DNA of 39,992 bases from Planctomycetaceae bacterium. Lineage in GTDB: Bacteria; Planctomycetota; Phycisphaerae; UBA1845; UTPLA1. Positions 32,695 through 39,992 of the stretch are shown here, in pieces. The number at the start of each line of letters is the position of its first letter. Positions within the stretch are counted from its first letter, which is position 1. A program made the translations under genes and the position numbers. The stretch is from positions 1 through 39,992 of the forward strand of contig WYBU01000132.1 of the NCBI GenBank assembly GCA_011525745.1, written 5' to 3'. The notes beneath the pieces were generated by a model. The model searched no databases. It was not told the origin of the DNA and saw nothing but the letters and a program-made list of their open reading frames with translations.

Positions 32695-34923
32695 ATGGGC
32701 GCCGCCCAGCCTCGGAAAACGAAATCACCGCCACCGACTCGCCCGGCCGCGCCTTCGCCGCAGGCCGAATCGCTGAGCATGTTCGCCACTCCGGAACGTC
32801 AGGCCGCCCTGGCGGTGATCGTCCTCGTCGCGGCGGTCGTAGCGGCCTACGTGCCGACGTTGGCTGCGGCCGACTTCGTCGATATCGACGATGGCCAGTA
32901 CGTTCTGCAAAACGAGCGCGTGCTGAATCCGTCGCTGCGCAACGCCTGGCTGTTCATGCGCGAAGTCGAACGGCCGCAAACCGTCGCCGGCTATTACCAG
33001 CCGCTGACCATGATCTCGCTCATGGTCGATGGCCGGCTGTCGCGCGGTCAGGCCGATCCGATGATCTTCCACTTGACCAACGTATTGCTGCACGCTCTGA
33101 ACGCCGTGCTGGTGTTCATGATCGCGCGGGCGGCGTGCGGCGGCATCGTCGCGCCCGTCATGGCCGCGCTGCTCTTTGCGCTGCACCCGATTCAGGTCGA
33201 GTCGGTGACGTGGGTCAGCCAGCGCAAGACCGTGCTCGCGACGGCGCTGGCGCTGGGGGCGATTCTGTGCCATTTGACCGCCGCGCGCGGCGGGCGTGCA
33301 TGGCCGCGTTGGGGCGGCGTCGGGCTGTTTGTGCTGGCGATGGCGGCCAAGCCCACCGTGATGTTCCTGCCGCTGGTGCTGCTGCTCCTGGACGTCTGGC
33401 CGTTGCGTCGCATGGGCCGGTGGGCATGGCTGGAGAAGTGGCCGTACGCGCCGCTGATGATCGGAGGCATGTGGATCGCCTACGTGTCGCAGCAGGCGAC
33501 GGCGGACATCGGCGTCCCCAACCTCGGCCGCGCGTACGAACTCGGCAAGTTGTGCCTCTACAACCTGACGATGTACGCACGGAACCTGGTCTGGCCGACG
33601 AATCTGTCGTTCATCTATCCGATACCCGACGATTTCGGTTGGGGCAACGTGGCGATGACGTCGTCGGTGCTGGCGGCCCTGGCGGGGCTGGGGCTGTGGC
33701 TGGGTTCGTGGCGCTGGTCGAAGCCCGTCTTCGTCGGCTGCGGCGGCGCCCTGCTGTTTCTGGGCGTCGCGATCGGCCCGGTGCGGTTCATGCAGTCGTG
33801 CGTGGGCGACCGTTTCATGTATCTGCCGCTGGCGATGCTGGCCTTGCCGGTTGCCGCGGGGTTGGCACGGATGTTTCGACGTTCCGCGTCGGGCGCGCCG
33901 ATGACGCCGCGCGGCGGCTTGGCCGGGCTGGCGGTGGCGGTCGTGCTGGGCGGTCTGGCGTCGCGGACGTCGGCGTATCAGCTTTCGTGGGGCAGCAGCG
34001 AAGGATTGTGGGCAAACGTCCTGGCGAAAATCCCCGACTCGGCCCTGGCCAACGCCGGTCTGGCGCGGGCGAAGTTGCAGGCGTGGGATCGGCAGCAGGC
34101 GATCGACGAGACGTTCGACGGGCAACCGTTCTTGGAGGAGGCATTGGCGTTCGTCGATCGCGCCATCGCCGCCGATTCACACAACGGCGCCTACCACGCC
34201 GATCGGGCGGCGATACTCATCGCGCTGAAACGCGGCCCCGAGGCCGTGCAGGCGGCCGAAGCGGCTCTGGCGTTCGGACTGGGACCGCTGACGCTACAGG
34301 GAAGAGTCACGCTCGGCCGGGCGCTGGTCCTCGCCGGGCGGCCCGACGAGGCGCGCCGCGTCTTTGACGAGTTGCTGGCCGGCGATGAATACGTCAACGC
34401 GGCGTTTCGCATGCAGATGGGGCATGCCCTCGCCCGCGCCGGGCGGAACGAGCTGGCCGTGTCCTATTTCGAAAGCGCCGCGGCGCTGACCCCGCGCGAT
34501 GACAAGCCGCTGGTCATGCTGGGCGCGGCCGCCGCCGGCGCCGGCGACTGGCAGCGTGCCGCCCGCGCCTATCAGGCGGCAGCCGACATCCTCGCCTCGC
34601 GCGGCGAGCAGAGCGCGGGGCTGGACCTGGGGCTGGCGAAGGTGTGGCTGGAACTGGGTCAGCCTGAGGCGGCTCTGCCGCTGCTGACCAATCCCGAATT
34701 GCAGGAAAAAGAGCCGGCCCAGCGCCTGTTCGTCCTGGCCGGCGCGGCGGCCCTGCGCGGCGACCGCGAGACGGCGCTGTCGAGCCTGGCCGACGCCGTT
34801 CGCCTGGACCCGGCGCTGGCCGCGCTGGCGGCGAAGAAGCGCTACTTCGACGCGCTGCACGACGATCCGCGGTGGGCGAGGCTTGTGGAGGCAGTTGAGC
34901 CTTCTGCTCACGATGATCGATGA
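32695..34923 (+). CDS. TMTC-like GT-C membrane glycosyltransferase with TPR tail
   Basis: A 742-residue protein; a GGAG ribosome site precedes the ATG. A Pro/Lys-rich cytoplasmic start leads to about ten transmembrane helices. The first loop has DFVDIDDGQYVLQN, the acidic pair of GT-C enzymes, followed by YYQPLTMISLMVD and then ALHPIQVESVTWVSQRKTVLATAL, the hallmark of TMTC-type O-mannosyltransferase relatives (CAZy GT105). The C-terminal region (about 455-730) is made of TPR-like helix pairs such as FLEEALAFVDRAIAADSHN and ARRVFDELLAGDEYVNAAF. Likely it transfers a sugar from a lipid carrier to extracytoplasmic proteins. Substrate unknown. It is divergent from surE. Confidence 0.82.
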   Translation: MGAAQPRKTKSPPPTRPAAPSPQAESLSMFATPERQAALAVIVLVAAVVAAYVPTLAAADFVDIDDGQYVLQNERVLNPSLRNAWLFMREVERPQTVAGYYQPLTMISLMVDGRLSRGQADPMIFHLTNVLLHALNAVLVFMIARAACGGIVAPVMAALLFALHPIQVESVTWVSQRKTVLATALALGAILCHLTAARGGRAWPRWGGVGLFVLAMAAKPTVMFLPLVLLLLDVWPLRRMGRWAWLEKWPYAPLMIGGMWIAYVSQQATADIGVPNLGRAYELGKLCLYNLTMYARNLVWPTNLSFIYPIPDDFGWGNVAMTSSVLAALAGLGLWLGSWRWSKPVFVGCGGALLFLGVAIGPVRFMQSCVGDRFMYLPLAMLALPVAAGLARMFRRSASGAPMTPRGGLAGLAVAVVLGGLASRTSAYQLSWGSSEGLWANVLAKIPDSALANAGLARAKLQAWDRQQAIDETFDGQPFLEEALAFVDRAIAADSHNGAYHADRAAILIALKRGPEAVQAAEAALAFGLGPLTLQGRVTLGRALVLAGRPDEARRVFDELLAGDEYVNAAFRMQMGHALARAGRNELAVSYFESAAALTPRDDKPLVMLGAAAAGAGDWQRAARAYQAAADILASRGEQSAGLDLGLAKVWLELGQPEAALPLLTNPELQEKEPAQRLFVLAGAAALRGDRETALSSLADAVRLDPALAALAAKKRYFDALHDDPRWARLVEAVEPSAHDDR

Positions 34924-34968
34924 CGGTCAGTTGATTGGCGTCGCCCTATTCGCAGTTCGCCCGCGCGT

Positions 34969-35439
34969 CTAGCGTTCTGCAACAGGCCCGAATTCAGGCG
35001 GAAACGCTGAAAAGGACCGCACGTCCTCAATAAACTCCGCCAAGTTCATATGAGACAGCGTGCAGAGGGCTTGGGCCGCGATCGTGTTCTCCGCGTATAC
35101 CATACAATAATCAAATTGCGCGCTGTCCATGAAGAATCGATGGCGCTCTGGTGTTACGTTGTACGACTCCCACAACTCCCATGCTCTCACAAACTCGCGT
35201 GCGGCGCGAAAGCCGTGCAACGGCACTGCGGTGTGCCACGTGGGATCAACGCTCGTTGCTGCGTGTCGAACTGCATCCACCACTATGTGGGGGTCATACA
35301 CACCTATATGCCGCCGGATCGTCACGGCCCAAATCGAATGCTCCTGTTCCAGCTCGAAAAGCAGATAGTTCCCCGTCGTGAGTACCCCAAATCGTCCGTG
35401 GGTACCCAGAAGAAGGGCTCGAAAATGGGAATCACACAT
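34969..35439 (-). CDS. Probable RHS-associated immunity protein (after tip A)
   Basis: A 156-residue soluble protein starting MCDSHFRALLLG; a TTG at 35451 is an alternative start. It follows the stop of RHS tip fragment A by only 13 bases (1 base if TTG is used), the usual place of an immunity gene in an RHS cassette. It has no signal peptide or membrane helix. The composition is Trp/His/Phe-rich and lower in GC than its neighbours. I recognise no family. Because the fragment before it has lost its toxin domain, this could be an orphan immunity gene. Confidence 0.5.
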   Translation of the reverse strand: MCDSHFRALLLGTHGRFGVLTTGNYLLFELEQEHSIWAVTIRRHIGVYDPHIVVDAVRHAATSVDPTWHTAVPLHGFRAAREFVRAWELWESYNVTPERHRFFMDSAQFDYCMVYAENTIAAQALCTLSHMNLAEFIEDVRSFSAFPPEFGPVAER

Positions 35440-35452
35440 TGGAAGCAGCAAC

Positions 35453-35713
35453 TTACGCCATTAACTCCCCGTTCCTCCATCGCCGATCGTACAGAAAGTA
35501 CGTGCGGTAATACGTCGCATCGCCGGCCGACTTGCGGATGATCTGGTCCGCATGACCGCCGGCGTGGTAGGCGTAATACACCTCCTCGACATCCCGCCCA
35601 TTCTGCGACACCGCGTACCACATCAGCCGGTTGTTCCGCGTGCCGTACGCCTCTTGGTCCTCGATATCGTAATGATACACGGTCGTGACGTTGTTGAGGG
35701 CATCGTGCTTCGA
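35453..35713 (-). pseudogene. RHS tip fragment A (truncated rhs remnant)
   Basis: The frame reads KHDALNNVTTVYHYDIEDQEAY... to YYRTYFLYDRRWRNGELMA and stop. Homology to rhs copy B covers 35487-35710 (B 37385-37608) without gaps. After YFLYD the match ends abruptly and ten unrelated residues close the frame. There is no ATG, an in-frame TAA lies just upstream (about 35735), and neither the rhs core nor a toxin domain is present. This is a leftover of a displaced rhs gene. Confidence 0.75.
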
Positions 35714-35888
35714 AATCTGGCTCCTTTCGGCGTGTCCACCTTACTCGTCGACGACCAATGCGCAGAAACGGCGCGCGATGTCATGATCCCGCGTTCCAAT
35801 GCCGAAACTGCTCGGAGGCGCGCATGTCCAGTCGGTCGCAAACTTGCGACGTCCACGTGTTCACTTATTGGAGTCGGCAAAATAACTT

Positions 35889-36332
35889 CTAATATTCGCG
35901 ATAACACAGCACAACTTGAATCCCACCAGGATCGTGCGGATTCAAGTATTGATGGGCAGGCGTAGTGTCCTCGACCAACGTCTGAATCTTGCTAACCACG
36001 TCAAACCAGACATCAGGGGGCTCGGTCCATACGACTCTTCCCGGATTGTCGGGATCGAACACTGCCTGACCGGCGCGAAACGGGCTCAGTTCCTCGTGGC
36101 CCCCGACAGCACTCAACTCTTCGATGGCCTCCATTTGGGCCTCGGCTGCTCGCCCCACATCAACAGAACTCTTTCGCCCGATCGCAAGAGGGAACAGCAG
36201 TTCCTGCAGCAGCCTGAGTGCGGTATGCTCCGCGGTTAGAATCTGAAGTACATCGCCCTCAACTCCGCGCTGCAATCGTATTCGAATACGCGGACTTGAA
36301 CGTTCAATAGTAGAGGTTTTGCCACTGCTCAT
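35889..36332 (-). CDS. Probable immunity protein of RHS tip B
   Basis: A 147-residue soluble, acidic protein. Its ATG lies inside the last codons of RHS tip B, giving a 29-base overlap in a different frame, the tight coupling expected of a toxin-immunity pair. A helical part (VLQILTAEHTALRLLQELLFP...AEAQMEAIEEL) is followed by a Pro/Trp-rich part and ends LCYREY. I recognise no named immunity family. Lower GC than the rhs core. Function rests on position only. Confidence 0.6.
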   Translation of the reverse strand: MSSGKTSTIERSSPRIRIRLQRGVEGDVLQILTAEHTALRLLQELLFPLAIGRKSSVDVGRAAEAQMEAIEELSAVGGHEELSPFRAGQAVFDPDNPGRVVWTEPPDVWFDVVSKIQTLVEDTTPAHQYLNPHDPGGIQVVLCYREY

Positions 36333-37761
36333 TCCAAGTGTTCCAAGAATTATAGTCCCAGTGCCCGGTTCCGTGCCACTTATCTACTTCATGCCAGTGC
36401 CATTCTCCCCCCTCCGGATCCCACCATCTCCAAGAGGTGGAACCTGTGTCACCACTAGGCGGTCCCCACCCCCAATCGCCGTCCCACCCAGGCGGAGTCT
36501 CTCCTCCAGGCGGGTTTGGGAGACCGTCAATAATGGCACCGACCAGACTCTTTGCTAAGCAATTTCCTACAATGGCTGTTGCAGCGGAACCAAGCGGCGA
36601 GTGGCTCGCTCCATTGTAGATTGGATCGTCGGGCCCAGGCGCATTCGCATCCTGCGCATAATCCAACACGACAACAATAACGGCCACAATGACAACAAAG
36701 AAAGGCAGCTCACCATTGGGATCCGCACCAAGTGTCGGCACGTTATGCAGGTATACATAGGTGTTGAATCCACCTGTTATCCCAATCGGATCCCTCTGCA
36801 AAAACCTCCCCGTCGCCGGATCGTACAGCCGCTCGCCGACGTGCAGGTACGGCAACTCGTTCTCGTCGCCCCACACGCCGCCGCCCTCGTAGCCCCAGGC
36901 CCCGGCGTAGCCGTAGCGGCTCGCGGGCGGGACGCCGGCGCCACCCGATGCATACACCCGCTCGCCGAAGGCCGTGTAAATCACGCGCCGCACCGCGCTG
37001 CCTTCCCGATCGCTCATCGCCCGCGTGCTGCCGATGATGTCCCCGTGGAAGTAGTAATCCAGCGGCGCCTGCGGATCGGCCGCGTCGCGCTGCCACAGGC
37101 CCGGCTCGTACTGCGCCAGCGTCGTTCCCTCCGCCGTGCCCGCCCCGATATCCACCGCGTAGTCGCCGTACACCCCCTCGCCGTCGTAGTCGCTCCACAG
37201 CCCGTCGGACGCCGACGCCGGCAGCAGCGTTTCCGGATCGCGCGCCCGCGTCATGTAGCGCTGCCGGCCGCTGCCCGCGTAGCGGAACTCCCGCGCCCAG
37301 GTGCGCTGTGCGTTGACCGGCTCGCCGGTCTGCCCGTCAAGCTGCCACTGGTCGTTGACCGCCATCCACGTCCGCCCCTGCTTGTCGTACAGAAAGTACG
37401 TGCGGTAGTACGTCGCATCGCCCGCCGCCTTGCGGATGATCTGGTCCGCGTGCCCGCCGGCGTGGTAGGCGTAATACACCTTCTCGACCTCCTGCCCGTC
37501 CTGCGACACTTCGTACCACATCAGCCGGTTGTTCCGCGTGCCGTAGGCCTCCTGGTCCTGCACATCGTAATGATACACGGTCGTGACGTTGTTGACGGCG
37601 TCGATTTTCGTGAGCCGGTTTCCGCCGGCGTCGTAAGTGTAGGCCAGGTCATACGCCGGATTCTGCGGCGAGGCGCCCTGCGCCGGCGTGCGGACCTCGT
37701 GCGTCAGCCGGTTGTGGTTGTCGTACGTGAACGTCACGGTCGCGTCGCCGAATATGTCCAT
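36304..37761 (-). CDS. Orphan RHS tip B with C-terminal toxin-like domain
   Basis: A 485-residue protein that begins within an RHS/YD-repeat region (VTFTYDNHNRLTHEVRT, DLAYTYDAGGNRLTKID) and reaches the RHS core end LYDPATGRFLQRDPIGITGG...DPNGE. It lacks the thousands of upstream residues of a complete rhs gene, so it is a displaced tip. After DPNGE come a hydrophobic segment (FFVVIVAVIVVVLDY) and a variable C-terminal domain, Trp/Gly/His-rich, with WHWHEVDKWHGTGHWD near the end. Clustered His and Asp resemble nuclease-type toxins, but I cannot name the family. The reading frame has no good ribosome site. A probable immunity gene overlaps its 3' end. Confidence 0.75.
   Translation of the reverse strand: MDIFGDATVTFTYDNHNRLTHEVRTPAQGASPQNPAYDLAYTYDAGGNRLTKIDAVNNVTTVYHYDVQDQEAYGTRNNRLMWYEVSQDGQEVEKVYYAYHAGGHADQIIRKAAGDATYYRTYFLYDKQGRTWMAVNDQWQLDGQTGEPVNAQRTWAREFRYAGSGRQRYMTRARDPETLLPASASDGLWSDYDGEGVYGDYAVDIGAGTAEGTTLAQYEPGLWQRDAADPQAPLDYYFHGDIIGSTRAMSDREGSAVRRVIYTAFGERVYASGGAGVPPASRYGYAGAWGYEGGGVWGDENELPYLHVGERLYDPATGRFLQRDPIGITGGFNTYVYLHNVPTLGADPNGELPFFVVIVAVIVVVLDYAQDANAPGPDDPIYNGASHSPLGSAATAIVGNCLAKSLVGAIIDGLPNPPGGETPPGWDGDWGWGPPSGDTGSTSWRWWDPEGGEWHWHEVDKWHGTGHWDYNSWNTWNEQWQNLYY
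36787..37413 (-). repeat. Direct repeat, copy B of the rhs core module
   Basis: About 627 bases match the segment at 38906-39532 at a constant offset of 2119 with no indel, differing only at scattered bases. The match covers the RHS core from FLYD through FLQRDPIGI. Its upstream edge overlaps the part shared with fragment A (37385-37608). Confidence 0.8.
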
Positions 37762-37826
37762 TACGCCGGGCCAAGCAGCTGCGTCACAAAGAGACTTGCT
37801 GGCGGCTGGCAGATCTTGTATTCAAT

Positions 37827-38339
37827 TCAAAAAAAGCGTTGTGGTTTACCCTCGACCGCCCCACTATCAGATTCTGACTTGTGCAGCATCAAGTCCGGGC
37901 AGGTAGCTACAAGGTTACGATATTCAGTGTCGCTTAATACGACAAAAGCGTCACGTTCGTGCGAAATGCTCGCCAGCATCCAACTACCATCGTGTCGCAG
38001 CATAAAAAGGTCCTCGGGCAATGCCGGGTGCATCCAATCGAATAGGGAATGCGTCGTTTCCAGCAGAATCGCGAGCGAAGCATCGCACAAACGATAGATC
38101 GAGACCGTGGCGCGAGAGTCAAGTAGCAGCGTTCCGGGCCAACGTTCGGTCAGTCGTGATTCGATGAAGAACGGCGTAATACGCTGTAAGAGGTTATTGG
38201 CGGAAGTGCCCAGCGATAATTCAGGTCGACAAACAAGGCCGAACCGATCGCAATAGAGTGCGACAAATCGTAATAGACAATCGTAAATGCTGTTGCGTGG
38301 TTCGTTTCCAATTGTAAACGTTACAAGTGCACGTTCCAT
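37827..38339 (-). CDS. Probable immunity protein of RHS tip C
   Basis: A 170-residue soluble protein. I chose ATG 38339, preceded by GGGGGAA; the frame is open back to 38417, but that part overlaps the rhs stop and lacks a start signal. It starts MERALVTFTIGNEPRNSIYDCLLRF, with helical, Leu/Trp/Phe-rich sequence, no signal peptide or membrane helix. It sits 74 bases after the stop of RHS tip C on the same strand. Lower GC than the rhs modules. No family recognised; assignment is by position. Confidence 0.55.
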   Translation of the reverse strand: MERALVTFTIGNEPRNSIYDCLLRFVALYCDRFGLVCRPELSLGTSANNLLQRITPFFIESRLTERWPGTLLLDSRATVSIYRLCDASLAILLETTHSLFDWMHPALPEDLFMLRHDGSWMLASISHERDAFVVLSDTEYRNLVATCPDLMLHKSESDSGAVEGKPQRFF

Positions 38340-38413
38340 AGATTCCCCCGTACTGCGACGTCGACCCAACTTACCGCAGGTTCCGATCGGTACTGGACTA
38401 CGCAAAGCAACAT

Positions 38414-39535
38414 TCAACGCACGGGAATGTGGTTTACTGGCCCTATGTGTATATGCGGAAACTGCCCGAAGGGTCGCCCTGGATGTAATTCAGGTCCTCG
38501 AAACGGAACGCCGTACTCACATGCCCATTCACGCAGAATCCGCGCCTCCTCCCTTGTTACCCCTCCTCGTGCCGACGCGCCCTTAGCCAGATCAATAAGA
38601 GCAGACTGATCGGGTGTAAATCTTACGCCTGCTGAACTCGTCGCCATCGGCGGAAATAGGAGGAAACTGAGAGCCACGCAGCCGACGCCAACGATCTTAT
38701 CTACTTCGTTATATGCGTTTCCCGTTTCAATATCGAGATCAGTCAATCGCGGCTCGGGTGCCCAAGCATTGTCTGCTACTGCATCGATTATGAGCGCGGC
38801 GGCAACAATTGCGGCAACCCAGAACAGTTTTCCATCCGGATCTGCTGCCATCGTTGGCAAATTGGCTGTATGAACGTACGTGTTTAGTCCACCTCGTATC
38901 CCTATCGGATCCCTCTGCAAGAACCTCCCCGTCGCCGGGTCGTACAGCCGCTCGCCGACGTGCAGCCAGGGCAGCTCGTTCCCGTCGCCCCACACGCCGC
39001 CGCCCTCGTAACCCCAGGCCCCGGCGTAGCCGTAGCGGCTCGCGGGCGGGACGCCCGCACCACCCGATGCATACACCCGCTCGCCGAAGGCCGTGTAGAT
39101 CACCCGCTGCACCGCGCTGCCTTCCCCGTCGCTCATCGCCCGCGTGCTGCCGATCAGATCGCCGTGGAAGTAGTAATCCAGCGGCGCCTGCGGATCGGCC
39201 GCGTCGCGCTGCCACAGGCCCGGCTCATACTGCGCCAGCGTCGACCCTTCGGCCGTGCCCGTGCCCACGTCCACCGCGAAGTCGCCGTACACCCCCTCGC
39301 CGTCGTAGTCGCTCCACAGCCCGTCGGCCGCCGACGCCGGCAGCAGCGTCGCCGGATCACGCGCCCGCGTCAGGTAGCGCTGCCGCCCGCTGCCCGCGTA
39401 GCGGAACTCCCGCGCCCAGGTGCGCTCCGCGTTGACCGGCTCGCCGGTCTGACCGTCAAGCTGCCACTGATCCTTCACGGCCATCCACGTCCGCCCCTGC
39501 TTGTCGTACAGAAAGTACGTGCGGTAATACGTCAC
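38414..39535 (-). CDS. Orphan RHS tip C with C-terminal toxin-like domain
   Basis: A 373-residue open frame from GTG 39535 that starts abruptly inside the RHS core (TYYRTYFLYDKQGRTWMAV) and ends the core at FLQRDPIGIRGG...DPDGK. A hydrophobic segment (FWVAAIVAAALIIDAVAD) and a second one precede a toxin-like domain: DLAKGASARGGVTREEARIL, then EYGVPFRGPELHPGRP, FGQFPHIHIGPVNHIPVR. The HPGRP...HIHIG...HIPV pattern is one I associate with polymorphic-toxin C-termini, probably nucleases; the exact family is uncertain. It is an orphan tip, because an in-frame TGA lies at 39557-39559. Confidence 0.75.
   Translation of the reverse strand: MTYYRTYFLYDKQGRTWMAVKDQWQLDGQTGEPVNAERTWAREFRYAGSGRQRYLTRARDPATLLPASAADGLWSDYDGEGVYGDFAVDVGTGTAEGSTLAQYEPGLWQRDAADPQAPLDYYFHGDLIGSTRAMSDGEGSAVQRVIYTAFGERVYASGGAGVPPASRYGYAGAWGYEGGGVWGDGNELPWLHVGERLYDPATGRFLQRDPIGIRGGLNTYVHTANLPTMAADPDGKLFWVAAIVAAALIIDAVADNAWAPEPRLTDLDIETGNAYNEVDKIVGVGCVALSFLLFPPMATSSAGVRFTPDQSALIDLAKGASARGGVTREEARILREWACEYGVPFRGPELHPGRPFGQFPHIHIGPVNHIPVR
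38906..39532 (-). repeat. Direct repeat, copy C of the rhs core module
   Basis: This is the partner of 36787-37413 at offset 2119. Homology stops exactly at the GTG of tip C, where unrelated sequence (the 3' end of the small membrane protein gene) begins, marking a recombination junction. Confidence 0.8.
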
Positions 39536-39539
39536 GGTT

Positions 39540-39896
39540 TCAAACTGCTCTCCAAATCAGCGCTATGGCGTACCCCGCGACCAGCAAGATGGAAACACCA
39601 CCAAGTACCTGGAGGGCGAGTATCACCGCAGTATCGATAGGAGCATGCGTTGCAACGTAAAGACGGCCCGAACGAAATCGCTCAAAATAGATGCACGGCA
39701 TCCGCCGCCACGGCAGCGGCTCTTCGCACGCAAGAGTGAGTTCGACTCCCACCCTCCTACGGAATACGCCAAACTCGGCTATGCTTATCGAGCGGGCGTA
39801 TTTTACACCCTCGATTGTCGTGACGTGAGTATCGCTGTCCCCGCTCGCGATCCTCTTTCCCAATTCCCTAAGAAAGTGTTTGAAAAGCGAACTCAC
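39540..39896 (-). CDS. Small protein with C-terminal membrane helix, hypothetical (possible immunity protein)
   Basis: A 118-residue frame read from GTG at 39896, overlapping the stop of the partial transposase as GTGA. The N-terminal part is charged; one transmembrane helix lies at about 90-114 (VILALQVLGGVSILLVAGYAIALIW). The stop is 4 bases before the GTG of RHS tip C. It may be an immunity protein of an rhs gene lying outside the window. No other start codon is suitable, and the GTG may be chance, so the true 5' end could have been cut by the insertion element. Confidence 0.4.
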   Translation of the reverse strand: MSSLFKHFLRELGKRIASGDSDTHVTTIEGVKYARSISIAEFGVFRRRVGVELTLACEEPLPWRRMPCIYFERFRSGRLYVATHAPIDTAVILALQVLGGVSILLVAGYAIALIWRAV

Positions 39897-39992
39897 CCTG
39901 GACTGAGCCGATGCAGCATCACATTGATCATGGCAATGAGGATCATCGCTTCGCTGCTCGACGTGAGCGTTTCGTAGTCCTTCGACAGGCGC
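39893..39992 (-). mobile_element. Partial IS5-type transposase, C-terminal end
   Basis: The last 32 codons read RLSKDYETLTSSSEAMILIAMI... LHRLSPG and stop at 39893. The RLSKDYE...SSEAM...AM...L.RL pattern is the C-terminus of IS5-family DDE transposases; the catalytic part lies beyond the window. No terminal inverted repeat could be recognised on the side within the window. Confidence 0.7.

Noticed and set aside
35623..35907. Minus-strand frame of 94 codons across rhs fragment A
   Set aside because: It is frame-shifted against the rhs homology, which reads in the neighbouring frame, and has no family features.
36601..38097. Plus-strand open frame of 498 codons across the rhs region
   Set aside because: It is antisense to rhs tip B and its partner gene; the same pseudo-peptides recur at 38960-39640 because the rhs modules are duplicated.
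1..39992. CRISPR arrays, tRNA and rRNA genes
   Set aside because: I saw no regularly spaced short repeats and no tRNA- or rRNA-like stretch on either strand.

Overview
The window looks like chromosomal DNA of a high-GC planctomycete, most likely a Phycisphaerae-like member of Planctomycetota. The main evidence is the pair of divergent EF-G genes of the kind known from spirochaetes, planctomycetes and delta-proteobacteria (spdEFG1 and spdEFG2), together with a prepilin with an H...DG tail, a secreted PQQ-type propeller, paired SPFH proteins, an xylanase-like GH10 protein without catalytic residues and RHS genes. This is inferred from family content; there is no rRNA or tRNA in the window to confirm it.

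Region 1-3720 is an accessory-looking block, visibly richer in A/T than what follows. It holds a prepilin-like protein with a degenerate leader, two tandem secreted cysteine-rich proteins with almost identical cysteine spacing, a secreted C-terminally anchored protein and a MauE/DoxX-like membrane protein. MauE relatives support disulfide formation in periplasmic proteins, so the last four genes may form a small secreted disulfide-protein system. That link is inference.

Region 3763-16100 is housekeeping and signalling. On the minus strand lie a two-half M16 zinc protease translationally coupled to a CLC chloride transporter/channel with CBS domains, and an operon of a small membrane zinc-ribbon protein and two SPFH proteins. 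On the plus strand lie an endonuclease III-like glycosylase and a sensor kinase overlapping a receiver-GGDEF response regulator.

Region 16188-22600 carries a BFD-like ferredoxin, a large two-domain glycosyltransferase (GT2 plus GT4), a secreted lipoprotein-like protein, a small membrane protein and a PQQ-type propeller.

Region 22600-28180 is the translation cluster. A sigma70-like promoter with a perfect 16-bp palindrome in its spacer drives a structured 5' leader and EF-G1. A three-repeat Clp-N protein without an ATPase follows, then EF-G2 with its own promoter.

Region 28300-34923 contains a long prepilin peptidase, the GH10-like protein lacking both catalytic glutamates, surE with an apparently leaderless promoter, and a TMTC-like GT-C/TPR membrane protein.

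Region 34969-39992 is an RHS polymorphic-toxin array read on the minus strand. Three displaced RHS C-terminal tips (one a fragment) alternate with small low-GC genes that are probably immunity genes, and the array ends in a partial IS5-type transposase at the window edge. The main rhs gene, if present, lies beyond 39992. No tRNA, rRNA or CRISPR array was seen.
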